A stretch of DNA of 64,000 bases from Scybalousia_A sp045221575 (lineage in GTDB: Bacteria; Bacteroidota; Bacteroidia; Bacteroidales; P3). The notes under the pieces were generated by a model. That model did not search any database. It had not been told where the DNA came from and saw only the letters and a list, made by a program, of their open reading frames with translations. Positions 8,646 through 17,454 of this stretch are shown here, one piece after another; within the stretch, counting starts at the first letter, position 1, and every line of letters begins with the position of its first letter. The translations under genes and the position numbers were made by a program. Where the stretch lies: NCBI GenBank assembly GCA_045221575.1, contig JBGUWU010000015.1:1-64000 (forward strand), in the 5' to 3' direction.

Positions 8646-8672
8646 CGTTTTTCCGCACATTTAAAACATTTG

Positions 8673-8680
8673 CAAAGATA
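8673..8680 (-). promoter_or_regulatory. Bacteroidetes -7 element (TATCTTTG) for the GH20 gene
   Basis: TATCTTTG on the minus strand matches TAnnTTTG and lies 27 nt before the ATG at 8645. Confidence 0.5.
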
Positions 8681-8703
8681 ATGTTTTTTGTTGAGACAGA
8701 AGA

Positions 8704-9078
8704 TTATTGTTGTACTTCTTTTTGTAAAATGACTAAGATTTCTTTGATTTTATCTTCTATTTGTTGATAGTTGAAAATTTCTTTGCTGATATAGGATAAA
8801 GAAAAGTCTAAATAGATGTTGTTTTCTTTAATGTATGATTTTAAAAACTGATTGTTTAAACGAAAAGCCTCTCGCATACGTCTTTTGATATAGTTGCGAT
8901 TGACAGCCTTTCTTTGATAACGCTTGGAACAAACAATCAGAACACTAATGTTTCCTTTGCCTTCTGCTTTTGTATATCTAACACTAAAAGGATAACACAA
9001 GAAAGCCTTTCCTTTTGAGAAAAGGCTTTCTATTCTTTTTTGTTCGGATAATCTTTCTTTCTTAGGAAAGCAAAACAT
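8704..9078 (-). CDS. rnpA: Ribonuclease P protein component
   Basis: 124 residues. The RNase P protein signature is clear: FSVRYTKAEGKGNISVLIVCSKRYQRKAVNRNYIKRRMREAFRLN, with the basic RNR helix (AVNRNYIKRRMREA) that contacts the catalytic RNA. With the RNA subunit it removes the 5' leader of pre-tRNAs. It sits 32 nt downstream of hemD. In many Bacteroidetes yidD follows rnpA; here a hexosaminidase follows instead and no yidD is in the window. Confidence 0.95.
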   Translation of the reverse strand: MFCFPKKERLSEQKRIESLFSKGKAFLCYPFSVRYTKAEGKGNISVLIVCSKRYQRKAVNRNYIKRRMREAFRLNNQFLKSYIKENNIYLDFSLSYISKEIFNYQQIEDKIKEILVILQKEVQQ

Positions 9079-9110
9079 TATGTTTTCTATTCAGTATTTA
9101 GAACTATGCT

Positions 9111-9878
9111 CTATTCATTATTCTCTAATGAGGCAAGATAGTTGTCTAAAGCCATAACCATAGAAGGGCTTTTTATGGTTGGTGCAGTAACGGAAACTTT
9201 CAGTCTTACTCTGTTTAAAGCACCTACAGTTGCCTTACCAAAAGCTGCAAAACGTATATCTTCAGAGGTTGTCTCTGGGAAGTTCTGCAAAAATGATCTT
9301 ACTCCAATAGGAGAGAACAAAACTACCATGTCAAAGTCTTTTATGTTTACTTCTTTGTTCATGTCTTTCTTTGGAGTAGATTTATACATTATAGCTTTTG
9401 TGTAATTTATTCCCTTTGCATCAAGTTTTTTAAAGTTTTCTTGACGTGCGTCTTCTGCACAAGGGAATAGGAACTTCTCTTCTGAGTGTTTATTTATAAC
9501 ATCAATCAAATCGTCAAAAGTAAGTTTTCCATAGAATATCTTACGTTTGCGATACTGTATGTAGTTTTGCAAATAGTTAGCGATACTATCTGTTATGCAG
9601 AAGAATTTCATAGTGTCAGGGATTTTTATTCTCATCTCTGATACAAAATGAAAATAATTATCCACAGCTAACTTACTTGTCATAATTACTCCTGTGTAGT
9701 CTAAGATATTTATCTTTTGCGCTCTAAACTCTCTGTTAGAAATACTAACAACATCAAAAAACTTATTGAATGTAAGTTTTACTCCATATTTATCAATGAT
9801 GTTTTTATATTGGGAGTTTTCTAAATCTGCAGGAGCAGGTTGAGATATAAGAATATTTTGTATTTTTTCTATTGCCAT
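9111..9878 (-). CDS. hemD: Uroporphyrinogen-III synthase
   Basis: 255 residues of the divergent Bacteroidetes HemD type: ILISQPAPAD at the N-terminus, DYTGVIMTSKLAVDNYF, and the second-lobe pattern FDMVVLFSPIGVRSFLQNFP followed by IRFAAFGKATVGAL. It would close hydroxymethylbilane to uroporphyrinogen III in haem synthesis. Placement between DUF4271 and rnpA is the standard Bacteroidales order and supports the call. Family members of this type are diverse, so enzymatic activity is inferred from family and context. Confidence 0.85.
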   Translation of the reverse strand: MAIEKIQNILISQPAPADLENSQYKNIIDKYGVKLTFNKFFDVVSISNREFRAQKINILDYTGVIMTSKLAVDNYFHFVSEMRIKIPDTMKFFCITDSIANYLQNYIQYRKRKIFYGKLTFDDLIDVINKHSEEKFLFPCAEDARQENFKKLDAKGINYTKAIMYKSTPKKDMNKEVNIKDFDMVVLFSPIGVRSFLQNFPETTSEDIRFAAFGKATVGALNRVRLKVSVTAPTIKSPSMVMALDNYLASLENNE

Positions 9879-9888
9879 TACTTAAATT

Positions 9889-10782
9889 TTAAAAAAACAA
9901 AAACTTACCAATCAGTATTAATGGTAATAATTCCAGCGTGCAAAGGTAGAAAAAAAGGTAGAAATGTGAAAACTTTAAGGACTTAATAATTACATAAAAA
10001 TTTCTTGCTAAACGCATAATAAACAGAATTCCAAGTATAAAGATAGAAATAAAAATAAAGATTTCTTTGTAGTAAATATCTATATATTCCAAACAAAATA
10101 TAGGTAAAAATAGCAAAAGACCCATAAGAAAATTAAAATTATACTGAATTTGAATGTAGTAGTTGGATACTTTTTTTGATTTAAACATCCAACCGAAAAA
10201 TTTTATAATAATAATCTTTGAGAAGTAAAGAAGGAAACAACCTGAGTATATTGCTAAAAACAGTGTATAATGATTTAATTTGTATTGACTTAAAAGCAAA
10301 GAGTAGTCAAAATAGTTTATTATATTGTATATTAGAAGAGAAAACATAGGAAGAAAAATAAAGATGATAGGAATGAGAACTAAGCTATGTGTTCTTTCGC
10401 CGTCTTTTGTTGATATGGATACTTGATTTTTAGAAAAACAACCTGCAAGAAAATCAAACATACTTGCTCTTGCAAATCTCATTAAAATAGCTAAAATAAC
10501 ACCGAGTAATAAAAATACTCCAAAAACCAATAAATTAGAATCAGTGTTTTCTTTTTTAGATAAAGATAAGTTTTTATGAATTAATGGAGTTCTTTCAATA
10601 AACATGCTATTAACTTTCTTCTGTAAAGGAAAAGAGTCTTGTAATGTAGTCGTGATATATTCTGTTACGCTGATATTGTTTACCGAAGAAGTATCCACAT
10701 GCGAAGAATTTTTTTGCAAATAAAGTGGAACAAAAAGGGTCTCACCTGTTGTGTTTATATTAGAGTCTTGTCCTATATACAT
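9889..10782 (-). CDS. DUF4271 family membrane protein
   Basis: 297 residues. A hydrophilic N-terminal ~85 residues precedes six or more hydrophobic helices from about residue 88 to the end (LLVFGVFLLLGVILAILMRF, LVLIPIIFIFLPMFSLLIY and so on). The spacing of helices and position directly upstream of hemD match the DUF4271 family, whose role is unknown. It begins one base after the C25 protease stop and ends 10 nt before hemD, so it is part of the same transcript. Confidence 0.75.
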   Translation of the reverse strand: MYIGQDSNINTTGETLFVPLYLQKNSSHVDTSSVNNISVTEYITTTLQDSFPLQKKVNSMFIERTPLIHKNLSLSKKENTDSNLLVFGVFLLLGVILAILMRFARASMFDFLAGCFSKNQVSISTKDGERTHSLVLIPIIFIFLPMFSLLIYNIINYFDYSLLLSQYKLNHYTLFLAIYSGCFLLYFSKIIIIKFFGWMFKSKKVSNYYIQIQYNFNFLMGLLLFLPIFCLEYIDIYYKEIFIFISIFILGILFIMRLARNFYVIIKSLKFSHFYLFFYLCTLELLPLILIGKFLFF

Positions 10783-10783
10783 A

Positions 10784-13700
10784 TTACATTTTATTTATTA
10801 TAAGCTTGTTGGTGTAATAAACTTTATTGTCGTTGATTAGTAAGATTGTGTATATTCCGTTTTCTAAAAAATCAATGTCTATTTGTTTGTTTGAATTGTT
10901 GTCTATGCAAGCATATCTTAGTTTGCCATTTATATCATATAAGTATAGGAAAGAATTTTTTTGCATTCCTTCCACACTAATAAATGAAGAAGTTGGATTA
11001 GGAAAGATATTTACTTGATTTGTTTTTTGATTTTCTTTTAAACATACAGCAATATAACCTTTGCGTGGTAATTTAATATCATCTAACCAGGCCGCATCAT
11101 AACCGATATTCACCCAATTATCTTTTGAATAAGAAAAAACTAAATGATGGTTTCCTTTAGAAAGAGGAAAACTTTGATAAGCCCAATCTTCGTAACCAGA
11201 AAGCTCTAAAACATTTTCTTCATCTATAAAGAATTTGAATATATCTTGTCCTTGTTCAGAAGAAACTTTAGAATAGAAGCAAATGCTATCATCAATAATA
11301 GAGTTAAGTGTTAAAGAAAATAGCGAGCTTTCTCTTGAGCTAATATAAGGAGAAGACCTAAAAGAATATCTTCCACTATAGGCAAAAGAGGAATCTATAA
11401 CCCAAGGTCTATAAGCGTCATTTTCCCAGTCAATAGAATAAAAAGCGTTATTTTCAAAACTTTCTATTTCTGAATTCATAGCTAAACAAAATATTTTTGA
11501 GGTGTTATAAGCACCTGCTATATAGATAACGTCAAAAACAAGAGAATCGGTATATGAAGAACTATTTAAATAAAAAATTATTTGTTGTTTTTCTTGTGAT
11601 TCTAAGGAAGGGATAACAAAAGTTTTGTCAAGATTATCAATAATAACGACTCCTTCTTTACTTTTTAGTGAGCCTTTGTTTATAACGAAGAACTTAGTTT
11701 CAATAGAATCGTTGTTGAGAAAAGATAAAGAAAAGTCATCAATAATTAACTTGGGTGCTTGAGAAAGAATGGAAATGTTTTGTTCTCTTTCGTTGCTATT
11801 ATTTTCTCGTATAGTTATGAAAAAATCTATTTTTTTATTGTCTTTTATTGCTGGACAAGTTTTGAATACAAATGCAGAATTTAGATATAACTCTTTGCCT
11901 ACCCCTAAATAAGTTAAAAAACAGGTACTATCGATTAAAGTTATATCATCGTTGAGATTATTTAGTTGTAGTGAGTTGGGATTAAAAACAAATGTTTTAT
12001 TACCTATATTTTTTAGTTTCAAACTAATAGTATAGGTTGTGTTTTCTTCTAAAGTATTTACTTCACTACCTAAGGAATTAATAAATTTAATATCAGATAA
12101 AGATATATATCCATTTTGTGGAGCAATAAAACTTATACTGTCTATTGTAGGCTGACAAAACTGAGCTGATATTACAATATGTAATGTACAAAGTTCTGCT
12201 ATTGTTGAAATATCCATATTAACAAAACCAACGGAATCTGCATTTGCAACAGAAATAATACTATCATCTTTAGAAAGACATATATAAGAATATGGTTCTG
12301 TTTGAAATGATAATGTTTCTGTTCCTACAGGAATAGTATGAGGATAATTTGAAATTATCGTTTTACCTTTACCGACGTATGGAACAAGAGTGGGATCTCC
12401 TTGTAGATTATATATTTCAGAATAATAACTATAGTAAGAAGAATTGCTTTGCAGAACGGATAATGTTCCAGCAGAAAGAATTTGTCCTAATGTTTTCGCA
12501 TGTTGAATCAGTGGTTCGTTATGATTGTGAAAGAATCTGTCATACACGCCAAGTTTATTTGCATTATAGATAGGATTTAAAGAAATAACTTTGCTGCCGA
12601 CAGCCCAATAATAATCTTCTTCCCACATGGTATAATCGCTTGCTCCGATAGAAGCGACCGCACCTTTGTTATTCTGCTTTATAAGGCTTTCAGTAAAACA
12701 TTCTTCTATATCAAACTTTCCAGCTAAGCAACAATTGTTGATAAATATTCCAAACTTATCAATGTTGTTTATAGAATCAATAAAATCTGTGTCTATATTT
12801 GGATTAAACCAACCAAATTCGTTGCAGTGTGCTGTGTAGTTTATCCAGCTGTTTCCATTGTTTAAGTCGTTTTTTATATTGTCTTTTTGTTGCAAGGATT
12901 GAGGATTGTAATATATAGATGTGTCAGTAAGCAGCGTAAGGTATTGTTTTGCGTAATTTAGTTGTCCGTTGGTTGTTTTTTTTGCATTAGTTTGACTTTC
13001 GGCACCAGCTATTAAAAGACTTTTATTTAGATAATCATCATTAACAATATTATATGTTTCATATTTAATTGTTTTGTCAAGTATAGATTTTAATTCCAAA
13101 GTATCTTTTGCAGATATTCGTCCATAAAAAGCTTCCGGCAAAGCATCGGAAGTATATTCTACGTAATATAAGTCAGTGTAATGTGTTCCATCGTCAGCAA
13201 ATTCACTATTAATAGCAAAAGATGGCACTTGTTCTAAATCTCCACAGATAAGTAAATAATCAAAAGGGCGTTCGCTGTCTTCGTAAAGAGATTGTAAGTG
13301 GTTTTTTATTGCTGTTTGATTGTTTCCAATATCTTCTGTATGTAGTTGAATAACATTAAATCCTTGCATTTTTTTCCATGTGGTAAAAGGTTGTAAGGTT
13401 TGTGCATAATCTTCAGGAGATAGAATAACTAATGTGTAAGGAATGTTGTTGAAAGAGGAATCTATTGTATTTTTATTTTGGATAATATTTGAATAAAAAA
13501 AATCTTTTGATATACGACTAAGGCCGCTATTATTTACTAACTCTTTTTCTTTCGTATTTTCTTCGAAAGTCACTTCTATTTCTATGTTGCGTATTATTTC
13601 AATAATGTTTTTGTTTGGATTATATCTTATAGGAGAAATTGTGATTAAAGATATATTTTGGCCAAGGAACATTCCTTTATTTTCTATAGAAACATGAGGA

Positions 13701-14122
13701 ACAGAAGGAAAACTATCTGTTAGATAATATTTCTCGTCCATTATAAAAGGAGTATTAATAGTATTTTTTGTGTGTGATGCTTGTTGAGGAATGATTTTAA
13801 TGTCTTTGTTTAATTGAATTTCTTCTTTTTCAATTATGTTTTCTTTTATATTGACGTTTTTATAAGAAGGTATATTTACAAGTAATGTGTATATAGGTAA
13901 AGAAGGAAGACCTATCTTAGAAGAATGATACATATCATCTCCCATGTCTATTATATAGTATTCATTGCCGTTGATGTTGATTCTGCTCGTGTCAAATATA
14001 TCAAATGTTTTAACAATATTAAGCTTGTTTTCTGTGTATTTATAAGAAAAGTTGTTTTGTCCTTTCGCAAATAAGGATACCAATAAAAGAAATAATAATA
14101 TGATAAATTTCTTTCTCTTCAT
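10784..14122 (-). CDS. Gingipain-like C25 cysteine protease with T9SS sorting domain
   Basis: 1112 residues. Signal peptide 1-21 (KKFIILLFLLLVSLFAKG); C25-type propeptide about 25-200; catalytic caspase-like domain about 225-580 with the expected His in NYTAHCNEFGW (H432) and the nucleophile in INNCCLAGKF (C465, fitting the C-x-x-G-x-F pattern of gingipains); several Ig/CARDB-like beta domains about 640-1020; a T9SS type A sorting domain at the end (IFPNPTSSFISVEG ... LINDNKVYYTNKLIINKM). It is probably a surface or secreted endopeptidase; Arg or Lys specificity cannot be read from sequence. The start directly abuts the tatD stop codon. It does not look like PorU, which has a different domain order. 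Confidence 0.88.
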   Translation of the reverse strand: MKRKKFIILLFLLLVSLFAKGQNNFSYKYTENKLNIVKTFDIFDTSRININGNEYYIIDMGDDMYHSSKIGLPSLPIYTLLVNIPSYKNVNIKENIIEKEEIQLNKDIKIIPQQASHTKNTINTPFIMDEKYYLTDSFPSVPHVSIENKGMFLGQNISLITISPIRYNPNKNIIEIIRNIEIEVTFEENTKEKELVNNSGLSRISKDFFYSNIIQNKNTIDSSFNNIPYTLVILSPEDYAQTLQPFTTWKKMQGFNVIQLHTEDIGNNQTAIKNHLQSLYEDSERPFDYLLICGDLEQVPSFAINSEFADDGTHYTDLYYVEYTSDALPEAFYGRISAKDTLELKSILDKTIKYETYNIVNDDYLNKSLLIAGAESQTNAKKTTNGQLNYAKQYLTLLTDTSIYYNPQSLQQKDNIKNDLNNGNSWINYTAHCNEFGWFNPNIDTDFIDSINNIDKFGIFINNCCLAGKFDIEECFTESLIKQNNKGAVASIGASDYTMWEEDYYWAVGSKVISLNPIYNANKLGVYDRFFHNHNEPLIQHAKTLGQILSAGTLSVLQSNSSYYSYYSEIYNLQGDPTLVPYVGKGKTIISNYPHTIPVGTETLSFQTEPYSYICLSKDDSIISVANADSVGFVNMDISTIAELCTLHIVISAQFCQPTIDSISFIAPQNGYISLSDIKFINSLGSEVNTLEENTTYTISLKLKNIGNKTFVFNPNSLQLNNLNDDITLIDSTCFLTYLGVGKELYLNSAFVFKTCPAIKDNKKIDFFITIRENNSNEREQNISILSQAPKLIIDDFSLSFLNNDSIETKFFVINKGSLKSKEGVVIIDNLDKTFVIPSLESQEKQQIIFYLNSSSYTDSLVFDVIYIAGAYNTSKIFCLAMNSEIESFENNAFYSIDWENDAYRPWVIDSSFAYSGRYSFRSSPYISSRESSLFSLTLNSIIDDSICFYSKVSSEQGQDIFKFFIDEENVLELSGYEDWAYQSFPLSKGNHHLVFSYSKDNWVNIGYDAAWLDDIKLPRKGYIAVCLKENQKTNQVNIFPNPTSSFISVEGMQKNSFLYLYDINGKLRYACIDNNSNKQIDIDFLENGIYTILLINDNKVYYTNKLIINKM

Positions 14123-14893
14123 TTAATTAAGATTGAATATTCTTTTAGCATTAGTGGTTGTATATTCTGCAACTTCTTCTAAAGGACAGTCCTTTATCTC
14201 GGCTATTTTTTGAGCAATAATAGGAATGAAAGAAGGCTCGTTTCTTTTTCCTCTAAATGGGGTAGGTGTTAGATATGGAGCATCTGTTTCTAAAACAATA
14301 TGTTCTAAAGATATTTCTTTTACAACTTCAGCAAGATGACTGTTTTTGAAAGTAAGTACGCCACCTATTCCAAGGTGAAAGCCCATTTCTATGACTTTTT
14401 TTGCTTGTCTTATATCTCCTCCAAAGCAATGGAAAACACCATTAAAAGATTTTCTTCCATCTCTTTTTAAGCATTGAAGTATTTCATCAAAAGCTTTTCG
14501 ACAATGAATAGAAAGCGGTTTGTTATTTAATTCTTTACTCCATAGTAATTGCGTGTTAAAAGCAAGAATTTGTTGTTCGTAAAATTCTTTATCCCAATAA
14601 AAATCTAAACCTATTTCTCCTATAGCACAAATGTCTTGTCGTTGAACATAGTTCAGCATGTTTTTTAGTTGATTTTCTACATCTAAAGTAACGGAGCCAG
14701 GATATAATCCCATCATAGGATAAAGCATGTATTTATCTTGACTTGCTAAAGAAAAAACTCTTTCAATAGAATCTTTGTCAATGTTAGGTAGGAGTATTTT
14801 ATTGACTTTATTGTCTTTTGCTCTTTGAATTACTTCGCAAATATCGTTGTCAAACTCTTCAGAATAGATGTGAGAATGTGTATCAATGAACAT
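14123..14893 (-). CDS. tatD: TatD family metal-dependent hydrolase (DNase)
   Basis: 256 residues with all TatD landmarks: FIDTHSHIY (metal-binding His pair) at the N-terminus, GEIGLDFYW, LSIHCRKAF, GVFHCFGGDIRQA, and ETDAPYLTP near the C-terminus. Members are Mg-dependent deoxyribonucleases of the amidohydrolase fold acting in the cytoplasm. The stop codon is immediately followed by the ATG of the C25 protease, so tatD is the likely first gene of that operon. Confidence 0.93.
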   Translation of the reverse strand: MFIDTHSHIYSEEFDNDICEVIQRAKDNKVNKILLPNIDKDSIERVFSLASQDKYMLYPMMGLYPGSVTLDVENQLKNMLNYVQRQDICAIGEIGLDFYWDKEFYEQQILAFNTQLLWSKELNNKPLSIHCRKAFDEILQCLKRDGRKSFNGVFHCFGGDIRQAKKVIEMGFHLGIGGVLTFKNSHLAEVVKEISLEHIVLETDAPYLTPTPFRGKRNEPSFIPIIAQKIAEIKDCPLEEVAEYTTTNAKRIFNLN

Positions 14894-14921
14894 AAAACAG
14901 AAATATATTTAATATTATAAA

Positions 14922-14957
14922 CCAAAAAACTCCGCCTGTTTTACATAGACGGAGTTT
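14922..14957 (-). terminator. Rho-independent terminator of rpsT
   Basis: On the minus strand, AAACTCCG and CGGAGTTT arms flank a ~15-nt loop and are followed by a T-run. It lies 34 nt after the rpsT stop and before tatD. Confidence 0.75.
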
Positions 14958-14990
14958 GAATCTCTTGTGATATTGCTTATTCTCCAAGTA

Positions 14991-15242
14991 TTAAAGAGCA
15001 GCAACTTGTTTTGCACATTTAGATTTAAGATTAGCAGCTTTGTTTTTGTGAATAATACCTTTTTGAGCTAACTTGTCTATGCAAGAAATCATTTTAGGTA
15101 ATCTTTCTTCAGCTTCTTTCTTATCAGTTAATACTCTAAAGTCTCTCAAAGCATGCCTCATCGTTTTACTATAATAACGATTGTACAATTTTCTTTTCTC
15201 GCTTTGACGAATTCTCTTTAATGCACTCTTATGATTTGCCAT
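14991..15242 (-). CDS. rpsT: 30S ribosomal protein S20
   Basis: 83 residues, normal length. The start MANHKSALKRIRQSEKRKLY is diagnostic, and the C-terminus IHKNKAANLKSKCAKQVAAL matches the S20 helix bundle that binds 16S rRNA. It is followed by its own terminator, and a tRNA-Glu gene lies upstream in the same orientation. Confidence 0.97.
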   Translation of the reverse strand: MANHKSALKRIRQSEKRKLYNRYYSKTMRHALRDFRVLTDKKEAEERLPKMISCIDKLAQKGIIHKNKAANLKSKCAKQVAAL

Positions 15243-15306
15243 ATCTTTTTTCTTATTCTTCTTTTTTACTTAATTTGCCTTGTTCAGCACCTTTATTTAA
15301 TAAAAG

Positions 15307-15381
15307 TACCCCGTAGGGGATTTGAACCCCTGATTTCCAGAATGAAAATCTGGCGTCCTGGACCAACTAGACGAACGGGGC
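15307..15381 (-). tRNA. tRNA-Glu (anticodon TTC)
   Basis: The reverse strand folds as a cloverleaf: acceptor strand GCCCCGT against ACGGGGT, a D-arm with GTCTAGTTGGTCCAGGAC, anticodon stem CCAGA/TCTGG around loop TTTTCAT (anticodon TTC), and T-arm AGGGG-TTCAAAT-CCCCT. The 3' CCA is not encoded. The D-arm is typical of tRNA-Glu. It lies 64 nt upstream of rpsT. Confidence 0.93.
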
Positions 15382-15473
15382 ATCGTAGTTTTATCCGTTT
15401 TGGAGTTGCAAAATTACTACTTTTTTAATTACTACCAAATTTTTTTGATAAAAAAAAGCTATTAATTTTTATT

Positions 15474-16130
15474 TTATTCTTTATCTTGTTGGAATTCAAA
15501 ACCTAATCTTTTAGCTGTGATATGGTTTTTTGAAGCAACATGATATTTGATTTCTTCTACAGTAATTTCTTTTACTTCATCAAAAGGCGGCGTTAGTAAA
15601 TCAAAGTTATTGGCATATTCCATAGATGACTTAACAATACTTTCTGCTGCTTGTTTATTCATAATGGAAGTGTTGAAATTAGAGTAAAGCATACCGACTT
15701 CTCTTTTTCCTTCTATGAAGTAATGATTTTCTTTGTTTATGAAAACTCTGCCAATAAGATAACCTATATCGTAATCTCTATTGTAATCAAAGGAATCTGT
15801 AAGGAAATTATATATATGTATTACACCGCTAAATGACCTTTGTTTGTCTTGTTGAATATAAGGCAAACGCATAACTTCATGATATCTTGAAAATTCAAAA
15901 ACGTTGGTGTGCATAACAAAAGCAAGTATATCGGAACCAAAACGTATTTCAAACTCTCTATCATTTTTATCTGTAAAAACAAATTCCTTAGGGTAATCTT
16001 TGGAGAGATTATTAATTATCTCTTCAGAACAAGAACGCAACAGAGAAAAAGCTTCTTTAGTGTTTGCAATAACACTGTTTAAAAGCATTGTTTTGTTGTG
16101 AATTTGTACTCCAAGTTCTTTTGTGTTCAT
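15474..16130 (-). CDS. Conserved hypothetical cytoplasmic protein
   Basis: 218 residues, no signal peptide or membrane segment. Visible features: a helical N-terminus (IHNKTMLLNSVIANTKEAFSLLRSCSEEI), a beta-rich centre (FEIRFGSDILAFVMHTNVFEF, YDIGYLIGRVFINKENHYFIEGKREVGML) and a helical C-terminus. I believe it belongs to a family restricted to Bacteroidetes but cannot name a function. It lies between the ferredoxin terminator and the tRNA gene. Confidence 0.6.
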   Translation of the reverse strand: MNTKELGVQIHNKTMLLNSVIANTKEAFSLLRSCSEEIINNLSKDYPKEFVFTDKNDREFEIRFGSDILAFVMHTNVFEFSRYHEVMRLPYIQQDKQRSFSGVIHIYNFLTDSFDYNRDYDIGYLIGRVFINKENHYFIEGKREVGMLYSNFNTSIMNKQAAESIVKSSMEYANNFDLLTPPFDEVKEITVEEIKYHVASKNHITAKRLGFEFQQDKE

Positions 16131-16145
16131 GTTTATCTATTTTAA

Positions 16146-16183
16146 ATAAAAACGCCCTGCAAGCAATAATTATTTTGCAGGGC
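16146..16183 (-). terminator. Rho-independent terminator of the ferredoxin gene
   Basis: A perfect 9-bp stem (GCCCTGCAA/TTGCAGGGC) with a 12-nt loop, followed on the minus strand by GTTTTTAT. It separates the ferredoxin from the downstream hypothetical gene. Confidence 0.88.
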
Positions 16184-16208
16184 TTATTAATAACTTTAAA
16201 TGTGCTTC

Positions 16209-16379
16209 TTAGTCTTCAGGGTGAATAGCTTCCATAGGACAAACGTCTGCACATGTTCCACAATCAACGCATTTATCTGGATCTATAACGTAGATAGAAC
16301 CTTCTGATATTGCTTGAGAAGGACATTCATCAATGCAAGTGCCACAAGCTGCACAACTGTCTGAAATTTTATATGCCAT
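16209..16379 (-). CDS. 2[4Fe-4S] ferredoxin
   Basis: A 56-residue product starting MAYKISDSCAACG. It carries two bacterial ferredoxin cluster motifs, CAACGTCIDECP and CVDCGTCADVCP, each C-x2-C-x2-C-x3-C-P, giving two 4Fe-4S clusters. The role is low-potential electron transfer in the cytoplasm, for instance with pyruvate:ferredoxin oxidoreductase or hydrogenase in an anaerobe; the partner is not in this window. It is a complete gene with its own -7 element at 16415-16422 and its own terminator. Confidence 0.95.
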   Translation of the reverse strand: MAYKISDSCAACGTCIDECPSQAISEGSIYVIDPDKCVDCGTCADVCPMEAIHPED

Positions 16380-16414
16380 TTTTCTTTAAAATTTAATAAG
16401 GTTAATAACTTTTG

Positions 16415-16422
16415 CAAAAGTA
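16415..16422 (-). promoter_or_regulatory. -7 element (TACTTTTG) for the ferredoxin gene
   Basis: Matches TAnnTTTG on the minus strand, 35 nt before the ferredoxin ATG. Confidence 0.55.
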
Positions 16423-16710
16423 TAATTTTTTTTTATTATGTGAGTTAAATTTGAAGAAAAAAGTTTTGAAAATCATATTCGATTTATTTAATGTATTGTA
16501 ATTGTGTAATGTAAGTAACGGGAAAACTTATTGCTAAATATGTAATTGTAGAATAAAAGATAAAGATTTTGTGTTATAAAAACTCACTAATACAAACCGA
16601 TAGAGTTAAGGAATACTTTATTTGTTATGTTTTAAATTTTCATAATGGTAATTTTTATAGTAAGAATAAAAAAAAGTTTATCTGTGTTTATTTGTTTAAG
16701 AAAAAAGTCT

Positions 16711-16718
16711 TATTTTTG
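16711..16718 (+). promoter_or_regulatory. -7 element (TATTTTTG) for psd
   Basis: TATTTTTG lies 25 nt before the psd ATG, with a TTTG (-33 element) at 16691-16694, 16 nt upstream. This is the full Bacteroidetes sigma-ABfr type pattern. Confidence 0.65.
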
Positions 16719-16743
16719 CAAACAAATTTAAACTTTTTGTTAT

Positions 16744-17400
16744 ATGTACATTCATAAGGAGGGATATAAAATATCTATATTATCGATAATATTTGCTGCG
16801 ATAGTAACAGCAATAATGTTTATTTTTGTTAGAAACAACGATTGGATTCTTTATTTTTCTGTTGTTGTTTGTTGGTTTTTAGCCTTTATAATAGTTAGAT
16901 TCTTTCGTATGCCCAAAAGAGAGTTGGTCGTTAATGAAAATAAAGTAATATCTTCTGCTGACGGTACTATTGTAGTAGTAGAGCAGGTTTATGAATCTGA
17001 GTTTTTGAAAACAGATTGTATTCAGGTATCTACGTTTATGTCACCTAACAATGTGCATGTAAATCGTTATCCTATTTCAGGAAAAATTATCTATACTAAA
17101 TACTATGATGGCAAGAAATTATATGCACGTAATCCTAAGTCATCATTTCTTAACGAAAGAACAAGCGTCTGTATAGAACATGATAACGGTAAACGCATTC
17201 TTGTACGACAAATAGCAGGTGCTTTAGCAAGAAGAATTGTTTGCTATGCAAAAGAGGGTGAAACTATAAAGCAGGGAGAGGAAATGGGTTTTATAAAGTT
17301 TGGCTCAAGGGTGGATTTATTGATACCTATAGATTCTGAAATTCATGTTGAAATAGAAGATAAGGTTAGGGGAGGACAAAGCATTATTGCTACTTTGTAA
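16744..17400 (+). CDS. psd: Phosphatidylserine decarboxylase (short, archaeal-type)
   Basis: 218 residues. Two N-terminal membrane helices (about 10-50) anchor it in the inner membrane. Conserved segments are VISSADGTIVVVEQV, FMSPNNVHVNRYPISG, RQIAGALARRIVCYAKEG and the self-cleavage site KFGSRVDLL, where the Ser becomes the pyruvoyl prosthetic group. It converts phosphatidylserine to phosphatidylethanolamine. No pssA is adjacent; an RluA gene follows after 54 nt. The start at 16744 fits the family's usual IHKEGYKI N-terminus. Confidence 0.92.
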   Translation: MYIHKEGYKISILSIIFAAIVTAIMFIFVRNNDWILYFSVVVCWFLAFIIVRFFRMPKRELVVNENKVISSADGTIVVVEQVYESEFLKTDCIQVSTFMSPNNVHVNRYPISGKIIYTKYYDGKKLYARNPKSSFLNERTSVCIEHDNGKRILVRQIAGALARRIVCYAKEGETIKQGEEMGFIKFGSRVDLLIPIDSEIHVEIEDKVRGGQSIIATL

Positions 17401-17454
17401 AATGAAGTTTAAAAATGTTTAGTTTTTAATAATCCGTTTTTAAATGCAGATATT

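Larger units (their letters stand above)
16380..16743. other. Divergent intergenic region with two promoters
   Basis: A 364-nt gap between the ferredoxin (minus) and psd (plus). It holds the two -7 elements listed separately. The 62-codon plus-strand frame at 16569-16757 runs through the psd promoter and lacks any domain, so I do not call it. Nothing else recognised. Confidence 0.5.

Noticed and set aside
16569..16757. 62-codon plus-strand frame before psd
   Set aside because: It runs through the psd promoter and overlaps the psd start out of frame; composition is that of noncoding AT-rich DNA.
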